NCBI RefSeq assembly: GCF_030698125.1
Contig: NZ_JAUYNV010000006.1
Location: forward strand, 203,186-267,185
Direction of reading: 5' to 3'
From: Methyloversatilis sp.
Lineage (GTDB): Bacteria > Pseudomonadota > Gammaproteobacteria > Burkholderiales > Rhodocyclaceae
Length of the DNA stretch: 64,000 nt
Positions 1 through 7,325 of the stretch are shown here, piece after piece. A program made the translations under genes and the position numbers. Each line of letters opens with the position of its first letter. Position 1 is the stretch's first letter. The notes beneath the pieces were generated by a model. That model made no database searches and was not told the DNA's origin. It saw only the letters and a program-made list of their open reading frames with translations.

Positions 1-365
1 GCAGCGCCACGCTCGACATCGAACTGGCGTCGATCGATGCCGGCGGGCCGGAAGCGAACGACGAGGTCAAGGGCAAGAACTGGTTCGATGTGAAGCAGCA
101 CCCGACGGCGCGCTTCGTATCAAGTTCGGTCAAGCCGCTCGGCAACAACCGTTACGAGGTGCGCGGCCAGATGAGCATCAAGGGCAAGACACGCGAGGTT
201 GCTGCACCCTTCACGCTGAAGCCTGACGGCACCGGTGCGCTGCTGGAAGGCAGCTTCCCGATCAAGCGCCTTGAATTCGGTGTTGGCACCGGCGCCTGGG
301 GCGATACCTCGGTCGTTGCCGACGAGGTGGAGATCCGTTTCAAGCTGGCCGTTGCAGGCAAGTAA
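1..365 (+). CDS. YceI family protein, 5'-truncated by window edge
   Basis: The reading frame is open from base 3 to a TAA at 363-365, so only the C-terminal ~120 residues are visible and the true start lies before the window. The visible part shows the YceI pattern: a KGKNWFDV segment followed by HPTARF, the GQMSIKGKTREV strand pair, and a C-terminal VADEVEIRFKL strand. YceI proteins are periplasmic lipocalin-like beta-barrels that bind isoprenoid-type lipids; the ligand here is unknown. A second YceI gene starts 37 bp downstream on the same strand, so the two are probably a tandem operon. An internal ATG at 90 is not the likely start because homologous sequence continues upstream of it. Confidence 0.85.
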   Translation, partial: SATLDIELASIDAGGPEANDEVKGKNWFDVKQHPTARFVSSSVKPLGNNRYEVRGQMSIKGKTREVAAPFTLKPDGTGALLEGSFPIKRLEFGVGTGAWGDTSVVADEVEIRFKLAVAGK

Positions 366-402
366 GCCGCCGTCCTCCCTTCAACACAATTCTGGAAACC
401 AC

Positions 403-975
403 ATGAAATTCACTCCCGCTCTGTTCGGCCTTCTGATGGGCGCTTCGCTGACCACCGGTGCGATGGCGGCCGACAGCTACACCATCGATTCGCGTCACAC
501 CTTTCCGACCTTCGAAATCAACCACCTCGGGTTTTCGACCCAGCGCGGCCGCTTCAACAGCACCAGCGGCAAGATCATGCTGGTGCCGTCGCAGAACAGC
601 GGCAGCATCGAGGTGAAGATCGATACCGCCTCGATCGACATGGGGCTCGAAGCGTGGGACAAGCACATGCGCGGCGAGGACTTCTTCAATTCCGAGCAGT
701 TTCCGGTCATGACCTTCAAATCCACGAAGCTCATGTTCGATGGCGACAAGCTGGTGGGTGCCGAAGGCGACCTGACGCTGCTCGGGGTGACCAGGCCGGT
801 CACGCTGGACGTCAAGGGCTTTGCGTGCGGCACGCATCCGATCAACAAGAAGCCACTGTGCGGCGCCGACATTTCGACCACGATCAAGCGCTCCGACTTC
901 GGCATGACCAAATACGTGCCGGGCATCAGCGACATCGTCTACATCGAAATTCCGGTCGAGGCTTTCCGCGACTGA
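403..975 (+). CDS. YceI family periplasmic lipid-binding protein
   Basis: 190 aa. The N-terminus is a signal peptide (MKFTPALFGLLMGASL, cleavage after AMA about residue 22), giving a ~168-aa mature protein, the usual YceI size. Family features are the opening YTIDSRHTFPTFEINHLGFS strand, the DKHMRGEDFFNSEQFPVMTF segment and the LLGVTRPVTLDV strand. It contains a Cys pair (FACGTHP and PLCGAD) that could form a disulfide. The ATG at 403 is chosen because it places a proper signal peptide; an upstream in-frame extension has no such feature. It follows another YceI gene closely. The role is likely binding or transport of an apolar periplasmic ligand; the ligand cannot be told from sequence. Confidence 0.9.
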   Translation: MKFTPALFGLLMGASLTTGAMAADSYTIDSRHTFPTFEINHLGFSTQRGRFNSTSGKIMLVPSQNSGSIEVKIDTASIDMGLEAWDKHMRGEDFFNSEQFPVMTFKSTKLMFDGDKLVGAEGDLTLLGVTRPVTLDVKGFACGTHPINKKPLCGADISTTIKRSDFGMTKYVPGISDIVYIEIPVEAFRD

Positions 976-1015
976 GCGCAGCGGTCGGAGAGCGGGCCGG
1001 ATCCGACCGGACTGA

Positions 1016-1519
1016 ATGGACACGCTGAAGTACCTGGCCGGCTATCCGGCGCACATCCAGGATCAGGTGCGTGCGCTGATCGAGCAGGGCCGCCTTGCCG
1101 AAACACTGAAGGCACGCTACCCCGACTCGCACGCGGTGCGCAGCGACGGCGCACTGTACGATTACGTACTCGCATTGAAGCAGCGCCACTTGCGCAACGG
1201 GGCACCGATCAACAAGGTGATGTACGACAGCAGCCTCGGTCTGGTCGCCCGGGCGCTCGGCACGCACACCACGGTGTCGCGCGTGCAGGGTGGCAAGCTG
1301 AAGGCCAAGCACGAAATACGGGTCGCCACATTGTTCCGCGACGCGCCACCGGAATTCCTGAAAATGATTGTCGTGCACGAACTGGCCCACCTGAAGTCGC
1401 GCGAGCACGACAAGGCGTTCTACCAGTTGTGTACACATATGGAACCGCAGTATCACCAGTACGAATTCGATCTGCGGCTGCACCTGACCCAGCTCGACCT
1501 GTGCGGCGGGCCCGCCTGA
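1016..1519 (+). CDS. YgjP-type (DUF45/M48-like) metallopeptidase
   Basis: 167 aa, soluble, no signal peptide. It carries the zinc-binding HELAH motif (HExxH) followed by LKSREHDKAFYQLCTHMEP, in which a downstream His is the usual third ligand position of the YgjP/WLM-like minimal gluzincin group. The RVATLFRDAPPEFLKMIVVHE lead-in is also typical. Members are small putative zinc peptidases of unclear substrate. It ends 5 bp before the patatin gene and so is probably co-transcribed with it. The ATG at 1016 is the only start consistent with the preceding YceI stop. Confidence 0.85.
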   Translation: MDTLKYLAGYPAHIQDQVRALIEQGRLAETLKARYPDSHAVRSDGALYDYVLALKQRHLRNGAPINKVMYDSSLGLVARALGTHTTVSRVQGGKLKAKHEIRVATLFRDAPPEFLKMIVVHELAHLKSREHDKAFYQLCTHMEPQYHQYEFDLRLHLTQLDLCGGPA

Positions 1520-1524
1520 ATCCG

Positions 1525-2424
1525 ATGAGCAAGCGACCTACCGTATCGCTGGTGCTCGGTTCCGGCGGCGCGCGCGGGCTGGCACACGTCGGTGTCATCC
1601 GCGAGCTGGAATCGCGCGGCTACGACATCCGCGCCATTTCGGGCTCGTCGATGGGCGCGCTGGTCGGTGGCATCCATGCGCTGGGCGGACTTGGCGCCTA
1701 CGAAAAATGGGTGACCGCGCTGGGTCAGTCAGACATGCTCCGACTGCTCGACCTCACGTTGTCCGGCGGCGGCCTGATCCGCGGCGAGGTGCTCATCCAG
1801 CGCCTGCGCGAGCTGGTCGGTGAATGCAATATCGAAGACCTGCCGCTCGACTACACGGCGGTCGCCGTCGACATCGAACGCGGGCGCGAGGTGTGGCTGT
1901 CGGACGGCTCGCTGTTCGAAGCGATCCGCGCGTCGATGGCTGTGCCATCAGTGTTCACGCCACACGCCTACCGCGGCCGCCTGCTGGTCGACGGCGGCCT
2001 GCTCAATCCGGTGCCGGTGGGGCCGACCCTGCGCACGCTGACCGATCTGACGGTGATCGTCGATCTGAATGGCGAAGCCGTCATGCCGCCGCCGCTGCAC
2101 GCCGATGCGGATCCCGGCCTGCTGGCGCGGCTGCGCAGCTACCTGCCCGGTGGCATCGGCAATGGCGCGGTGAAGGTCGCCGAATCAGGGCTGGCCATGT
2201 CGGATGTGCTGATGCGTTCGCTGGAAACCATGCAGGCCGCCCTGACGCGTCGCAACCTGGCGGTGTTCTGGCCCGATGTGGTCATCAGCGTGCCGAAGAA
2301 CACCTGCCGGTTTCATGAATTTCATCTGGCGTCGCCGCTGATCGAGTACGGCCGCCGTCTTGCCATCGACGCGCTGGACCGGCTGGAGGCGTCGCCCGGC
2401 GCGCGCGGCGGGCCGCCGCCCTGA
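1525..2424 (+). CDS. Patatin-like phospholipase family protein (RssA-like)
   Basis: 299 aa. It has all patatin signatures: the oxyanion-hole glycine run GSGGARGLAH (about residues 12-21), the nucleophile elbow GSSMG (Ser near residue 42) and the DGG catalytic Asp motif in LLVDGGLLNPVPV. This is the RssA-type, cytoplasmic or membrane-associated serine lipid acyl hydrolase; the physiological lipid is unknown. The start is the ATG at 1525, just after the metallopeptidase stop, because MSKRPTVSLVLGSGGARG begins directly at the first family strand; a longer frame upstream is an overlap artefact. Its TGA abuts the TGA of the convergent dbpA gene, forming TGATCA. Confidence 0.9.
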   Translation: MSKRPTVSLVLGSGGARGLAHVGVIRELESRGYDIRAISGSSMGALVGGIHALGGLGAYEKWVTALGQSDMLRLLDLTLSGGGLIRGEVLIQRLRELVGECNIEDLPLDYTAVAVDIERGREVWLSDGSLFEAIRASMAVPSVFTPHAYRGRLLVDGGLLNPVPVGPTLRTLTDLTVIVDLNGEAVMPPPLHADADPGLLARLRSYLPGGIGNGAVKVAESGLAMSDVLMRSLETMQAALTRRNLAVFWPDVVISVPKNTCRFHEFHLASPLIEYGRRLAIDALDRLEASPGARGGPPP

Positions 2425-3867
2425 TCAGTCGCTGCCGAGCCGCTTCACCTTCACGTCGCGCCCCTTCACCCGCCCGCCATCGAGCCGGCGCACCACCTCG
2501 TCGGCAATGTTGCGTTCCACCGCGACATAGGTCAGGTAGTCGGTGACGTCGATCCGGCCCACCTGCTCGCGGGTGAAGCCGGCTTCGCCGGTCAGCGCGC
2601 CCAGCACGTCGCCCGGCCGCATCTTTTCCTTGCGCCCGCCGAGAATCTGCAAGGTGGCCATCGGCGGCACCAGCGGTGCATGACCGGCCGGTTCCAGTTC
2701 CGCCACCGGCTGCCATTCGAGCGCCACGCCCTGCGCCTTTTCGATGCGCAGCGCCCGGCCCATCTCGTTGCGGCTGACCAGGCTGAGTGCCCAGCCTTCG
2801 GCGTCACCGCGCCCGGTGCGTCCGATGCGGTGGACGTGCACCTCCGGGTCGGGCGTCACGTCGACGTTGATCACCGCTTCGAGCTTGTCGATGTCCAGCC
2901 CGCGCGCGGCCACGTCAGTGGCCACCAGCACCGATGCGCTGCGGTGCGCAAAACGCACCAGCACCTGGTCGCGCTCGCGCTGTTCCATGTCGCCATACAG
3001 CGCAAGCGCCTCGAAACCCTGCGCGCTCAGGCGGTCCGCCAGTTCGCGGCAGCGTGCCTTGGTGTTGCAGAAAGCCAGCGTGCTGACCGGCCGGAAGTGG
3101 CGCAGCAGCTGCGCCACGGCGTCGAGCCGCTCGGTGTTGTCGATCTCGTAGAAGCGCTGGCGGATCTTGCCGGCCGCATGCTGCGTCGCGACCTGCACCC
3201 GTTCGGGCTCGCGCAGGAACTGCGACGCCAGCTTTTCGATGCCGGGCGGGAAAGTGGCCGAAAACAGCAGGGTCTGGCGTGCGGCCGGGCACTGTTGCGC
3301 GATCCACACGATGTCGTCGAAGAAGCCCATGTCGAGCATGCGGTCGGCTTCGTCGAGCACCAGCATGTTCAGGCCGCGCATATCCAGCGTGCCGCGTTCC
3401 AGGTGATCCATGATGCGGCCCGGCGTACCGACCGCGACATGCGCACCGTGCTCCAGGCTGCCGATCTGCGGCCCCATCTTCGCACCGCCGCACAGCGTCA
3501 CCACCTTGATGTTGTCGGTGGCGCGCGCCAGACGGCGGATTTCCTTCGCCACCTGATCGGCCAGTTCGCGCGTCGGGCACAGCACCAGCGCCTGTGGGGA
3601 AAACCAGCGCGGATTGAGTTTGGCCAGCAAGGGCAACGCAAACGCCGCCGTCTTGCCGCTGCCGGTCTTCGCCTGCGCGATCAGGTCGCGCCCGGCCAGC
3701 GCCAGTGGCAGTGTCGCCGCCTGCACCGGCGTCATCGCGAGGTAGCCGAGCGTGGTCAGGTTGGCGAGCGTCTCGGGCGCCAGCGGCAAGGTGTCGAACG
3801 CGGTTTCGGTCAGCGTCGACGGTGCAGCGTCGGGCGAGGTGGGTGCGGAAGGGATTGATTCAGTCAT
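2425..3867 (-). CDS. dbpA: ATP-dependent RNA helicase DbpA
   Basis: 480 aa. DEAD-box motifs in order: Q motif region (GYLAMTPVQ), Walker A AKTGSGKT, PTRELA, GG, TPGR, DEAD in VLDEADRMLDMG, SAT in LFSATFP, then the helicase C-terminal domain with RGLDI and HRIGRTGR. The last ~75 residues contain ILGGRKEKMRPGDVLGALTG and end in GRDVKVKRLG, the RRM-like domain with which DbpA recognises hairpin 92 of 23S rRNA; this separates it from the other DEAD-box helicases. The role is a late step of 50S ribosome assembly in the cytoplasm. It is convergent with and directly adjacent to the patatin gene. Confidence 0.95.
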   Translation of the reverse strand: MTESIPSAPTSPDAAPSTLTETAFDTLPLAPETLANLTTLGYLAMTPVQAATLPLALAGRDLIAQAKTGSGKTAAFALPLLAKLNPRWFSPQALVLCPTRELADQVAKEIRRLARATDNIKVVTLCGGAKMGPQIGSLEHGAHVAVGTPGRIMDHLERGTLDMRGLNMLVLDEADRMLDMGFFDDIVWIAQQCPAARQTLLFSATFPPGIEKLASQFLREPERVQVATQHAAGKIRQRFYEIDNTERLDAVAQLLRHFRPVSTLAFCNTKARCRELADRLSAQGFEALALYGDMEQRERDQVLVRFAHRSASVLVATDVAARGLDIDKLEAVINVDVTPDPEVHVHRIGRTGRGDAEGWALSLVSRNEMGRALRIEKAQGVALEWQPVAELEPAGHAPLVPPMATLQILGGRKEKMRPGDVLGALTGEAGFTREQVGRIDVTDYLTYVAVERNIADEVVRRLDGGRVKGRDVKVKRLGSD

Positions 3868-3972
3868 GCGCGATTATAAGGGCCCGTGCCAGGTCGGCGC
3901 GTGCCTCGCCCTTGCGCCGTGGCGCGCCGCTCCACCAGAATGCGCCGACAACATCCGACAGGCAGCGAACCG

Positions 3973-4968
3973 ATGAAACGCATCGTCATCCTCGGCACCG
4001 GCGGAACCATCGCCGGTCAGGCGCGCAGCGCAGCCGACAACACCGGCTACGTCGCCGGCACGATCGCCGTGGCGGATCTGATCGCTGCCGTGCCGCCGCT
4101 GTCGGCGTTTGCGATCGATGCCGAGCAGGTCGCGCAGAGCGACAGCAAGGACATGACTTTCGCCATCTGGCGCGCGCTGGCGCAGCGGGTTGCGCATCAC
4201 CTTGCGCGCGAGGACGTCGCAGGCATTGTCATCACCCACGGCACCGATACGCTGGAAGAAACCGCCTTCTTCCTGCACCGTGTGCTGGCGCCAGCCAAGC
4301 CGGTCGTGCTGACCGCCGCGATGCGCCCGGCCGGCGCGCTGGCCGCCGACGGACCGCAGAACCTGCTGGACGCGGTGCGCCTTGCTGCCTCACCGGAAGC
4401 GAGCGGCGTGCTGGTCTGCATGGCAGGCAGCGTTCACGCCGGCTGCGAGGTGCGCAAGGCGCATCCCTATCGAGTCGACGCCTTCGATTCCGGCGATGCC
4501 GGTCCGCTCGGCTACATCGAAGAGGGCGTGCTGCGCCGCTTGCGCGACTGGCCGCGCGGTGATGCGCTGGGTCTGGCGCGTGTGCTGTGCGAAGACTGGC
4601 CGCGCGTCGATATCGTGCTGAACTACGCCGGTGCGGACGGCGCGCTGGTCGACGCGCTGTGCGCGCTCGGTGCGCGCGGCATCGTCGCGGCGGGCACCGG
4701 CAACGGCACCCTCGGCGCACCGCTCGAGGCGGCGCTGCTGCGTGCGCAGGCAGGCGGCGTCGCCGTGCTGCGCACCAGCCGAACCGCACGCGGCAGTGTC
4801 ATCGATACACGCGGTGCCGGGCTGCCAGGCGCCAGCGCGCTCACGCCGGTACAGGCGCGCGTCGAGTTGATGCTGCGGCTGATGTGGCACCTCACGGCGG
4901 GGCTGCCGGGATGCACGTACGTTCGCCCGTCGCGACACATCGTGAATTTCGCGCAGCCACGCAGGTGA
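3973..4968 (+). CDS. L-asparaginase family protein
   Basis: 331 aa. It has the two catalytic Thr motifs of bacterial asparaginases, GTGGTIAG at residues 7-14 and VITHGTDTLEETA around residues 80-92, plus the LTAAMRP strand. No signal peptide is present, so it is probably cytoplasmic. It would hydrolyse L-asparagine to aspartate and ammonia, possibly also glutamine. The ATG at 3973 puts the N-terminal beta-strand MKRIVILGTGG directly at the start; longer in-frame starts lie in the divergent dbpA promoter region. It stands alone between the divergent dbpA and an EAL gene. Confidence 0.88.
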   Translation: MKRIVILGTGGTIAGQARSAADNTGYVAGTIAVADLIAAVPPLSAFAIDAEQVAQSDSKDMTFAIWRALAQRVAHHLAREDVAGIVITHGTDTLEETAFFLHRVLAPAKPVVLTAAMRPAGALAADGPQNLLDAVRLAASPEASGVLVCMAGSVHAGCEVRKAHPYRVDAFDSGDAGPLGYIEEGVLRRLRDWPRGDALGLARVLCEDWPRVDIVLNYAGADGALVDALCALGARGIVAAGTGNGTLGAPLEAALLRAQAGGVAVLRTSRTARGSVIDTRGAGLPGASALTPVQARVELMLRLMWHLTAGLPGCTYVRPSRHIVNFAQPRR

Positions 4969-5051
4969 ATCGACACGATGCGCTTACACTTCGGCATCGT
5001 GCACACAGACAACAAAGTCGCCCGAGCGACTGCTGATCGAACAACGCCCTG

Positions 5052-6608
5052 ATGCGACGCCGCGCATTCATCACGCTGCTGACGGCCGCGGCCCTTTTTG
5101 CCGGGCTGCTGCCGCTCGCTGCAGCGCTCTATTTCTCCTGGAGCTATACGCTCAGGGTCGAAACGCTGCACCTCGACGCGCTGGCGCAGCAGGCCCTGCT
5201 GCGTGCCGAGCAGGTGTTCGACGAGGCGCAGTCAGAGCTGCCTGGCCTCGACACGGTTCCGGATACCCCGTGCTCGCCTGCCCACATCGAGCGCATGCGC
5301 CAGATCGCCTACTGCACGCCTTTCGTGCGTGAGATCGCCTACACCCGTGACGGCCGGATACAGTGCAGCAGCATGGGTTCGGGCGAGGAGAACGGCATCC
5401 GTTCGCTGCCCGCCGCCGACTGGACCGATGGCAAGGGACGCCAGATATGGTTCCGGCTGACGCATCCGCTCGACGATGCACGACCGTCGGTCGCCATCGG
5501 GCGCGGTTCGCACCTCGCGCTGATTCACGCCAGCCATTTTCAGGTGCGCAGCATCCCCGACACCCGGCTGGTCGTGCTGAGCATTACCGACTGGCTGCCG
5601 CTTGCTGTGGTCGACGAGCCGCTGCTGTCGAGCATGATCGATACCGCCATGACCGGCCGCGAACATATCCAGGGCGACCGCCTCTACGCAGTTGCCCAGT
5701 CCGGCCAGCTGCCCATCGTGGCGGTGGCGGCGCAGTCGCGCGCCCAGCTGCTCGCGGCATGGACCGAGCCGCTGGTGATGACCACGCTGTTCGGCGTACT
5801 GGTGAGCACGTTGATGGTCTGGACGGTGCGTCGGTTCACGCGCCAGTTCTTTTCGCCGGCCACGGCGCTGCTCGCAGCCATCCGGCGCGGCGAGTTGCGG
5901 GTGGCCTACCATCCGCAGATACGCCTGTCCGACGGCCGCTGCGTCGGTGCCGAACTGCTGGTGCGCTGGCCGGACCAGAACGAGCCGGTCATGAGCACCG
6001 ACGACCTGGTGCATCTGGCTGAACATTCCGGTTTCGAACACGAAATCACCGCGCGCGTGCTGCGCACCGCGATTGCCGAGATCGGCGACCTGCTGCAGCG
6101 CCGACCCGAGCTCACCGTGTCGCTGAACGTGGCATCGCACGATCTGGAAAGCGGCGGTTTGAGCGAGTTGCTGTCCGACGTGCTGGACGGCAACGGTATC
6201 CGGCGCAGCCAGATCGAACTCGAGCTGACCGAACGCAACCTGATCCAGGCTGGTTCGGCCGGCCTCGTGCTGGCGCAGCTGCGCGAGGCGGGTCACAAGG
6301 TGCTGCTCGACGACTTCGGCACCGGCTATTCCAGCCTGTCCTACCTGCATGACCTGCCGGTCGACGCGCTGAAGATCGATCGCGCTTTCGTCGGCACCAT
6401 CGGTGCCGATTCGCCGCATGCGCCGCTGGTGCCGCACATCGCCGAAATCGCCCGCGCACGCAAGCTGCAGATGGTGGCCGAAGGCGTCGAGACGGAACAG
6501 CAGGCCACCTATCTGCGCGAGCAGGGCGTGCAGATTGCGCAAGGCTTCCTGTATGCGCGGCCGATGGATGCCGCCGAATTCCGCCAGTTCCTCGCCACGC
6601 GCGCCTGA
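5052..6608 (+). CDS. CSS-motif/EAL cyclic-di-GMP phosphodiesterase
   Basis: 518 aa. Residues 1-27 form a transmembrane helix. A periplasmic CSS domain follows, with the Cys105-Ser-Ser motif in GRIQCSSMG and further Cys residues near 75 and 88. A second membrane helix lies near 235-260, then a cytoplasmic EAL domain to the end. The catalytic set looks complete: GAELLVRW (EAL variant with Leu in the middle), NVASHDLE, ELTERNLI, LDDFGTGYSS, DALKIDR and VAEGVETEQQ. There is no GGDEF domain. CSS/EAL proteins (PdeB/PdeC group) are known to be controlled by periplasmic thiol redox state. Expected reaction: hydrolysis of c-di-GMP to pGpG. No obvious partner gene adjoins it. Confidence 0.9.
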   Translation: MRRRAFITLLTAAALFAGLLPLAAALYFSWSYTLRVETLHLDALAQQALLRAEQVFDEAQSELPGLDTVPDTPCSPAHIERMRQIAYCTPFVREIAYTRDGRIQCSSMGSGEENGIRSLPAADWTDGKGRQIWFRLTHPLDDARPSVAIGRGSHLALIHASHFQVRSIPDTRLVVLSITDWLPLAVVDEPLLSSMIDTAMTGREHIQGDRLYAVAQSGQLPIVAVAAQSRAQLLAAWTEPLVMTTLFGVLVSTLMVWTVRRFTRQFFSPATALLAAIRRGELRVAYHPQIRLSDGRCVGAELLVRWPDQNEPVMSTDDLVHLAEHSGFEHEITARVLRTAIAEIGDLLQRRPELTVSLNVASHDLESGGLSELLSDVLDGNGIRRSQIELELTERNLIQAGSAGLVLAQLREAGHKVLLDDFGTGYSSLSYLHDLPVDALKIDRAFVGTIGADSPHAPLVPHIAEIARARKLQMVAEGVETEQQATYLREQGVQIAQGFLYARPMDAAEFRQFLATRA

Positions 6609-6638
6609 ACGTCCGGCGCGGCGCGCAGTCCATTCGCC

Positions 6639-7325
6639 GTGCTTTCCCTGACCGCCCTCGACAAGACCTTGCCCGGCACGCCGCCGCGCGTGCTGCTGCA
6701 GGCGCTCGACCTCGACATCGCCGCCGGCGAATACGTGGCGGTGATCGGCGAATCCGGCTCCGGCAAATCGACGCTGCTCAACGTCGTGGCGGCACTCGAT
6801 CGCCCGGATGCGGGCCGTGTGCGTTTCGACGGTGTCGAGGTGTCGGCGCTGGACGATGACGCCGCCACCCTATGGCGGCGCACCCGGGTCGGCTTCGTGT
6901 TCCAGGCCTTCCATGTGCTGCCCTGGCTGAGCCTGCGTGACAACGTGGCGCTGCCGCTGGCGCTGGCCGGTGTGTCGCTGCGCGAGCGCCGCCAGAGGGC
7001 GTGCGCGCAGCTGGCCGCGGTCGGGCTGGCGAACCGTGCCGACGACAGCCCGACGCAACTGTCCGGTGGCGAACTGCAGCGCGTGGCGATCGCGCGCGCG
7101 CTGGTGCACCGGCCGCGCCTGCTGCTGGCCGACGAGCCGACCGGCAATCTGGACGCCGACAACGCCGAGCGGATCGCCGCGCTGCTGCGCGATGCCGTGA
7201 AGTCGGGCGGCGCCTGCGGCCTGCTGGTCACCCATTCGGCCACCGTCGCGGCCACTGCGGACCGCGTGCTCAGGCTGGGCCGCGACGGTCGCCTGCATCC
7301 GGCCGACGCGCACGTCGATGCTTGA
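6639..7325 (+). CDS. ABC transporter ATP-binding protein (LolD/MacB-type)
   Basis: 228 aa, probably starting at a GTG. It has Walker A GESGSGKST (about residue 38), Q-loop VGFVFQAFHVLP, signature LSGGELQR, Walker B LLLADEPTGN and switch His in LLVTHS. The short stand-alone subunit and its coupling to an FtsX-like permease place it in the LolD/MacB/YbbA group, which move lipoproteins, peptides or lipids by mechanotransmission rather than classic import. Its stop overlaps the permease start by 8 bp, showing translational coupling. Confidence 0.9.
   Translation: MLSLTALDKTLPGTPPRVLLQALDLDIAAGEYVAVIGESGSGKSTLLNVVAALDRPDAGRVRFDGVEVSALDDDAATLWRRTRVGFVFQAFHVLPWLSLRDNVALPLALAGVSLRERRQRACAQLAAVGLANRADDSPTQLSGGELQRVAIARALVHRPRLLLADEPTGNLDADNAERIAALLRDAVKSGGACGLLVTHSATVAATADRVLRLGRDGRLHPADAHVDA

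Noticed and set aside
2400..2450. Shared terminator between the convergent patatin and dbpA genes
   Set aside because: The two stops abut (TGATCA) and no hairpin with T-tract is visible in either direction.
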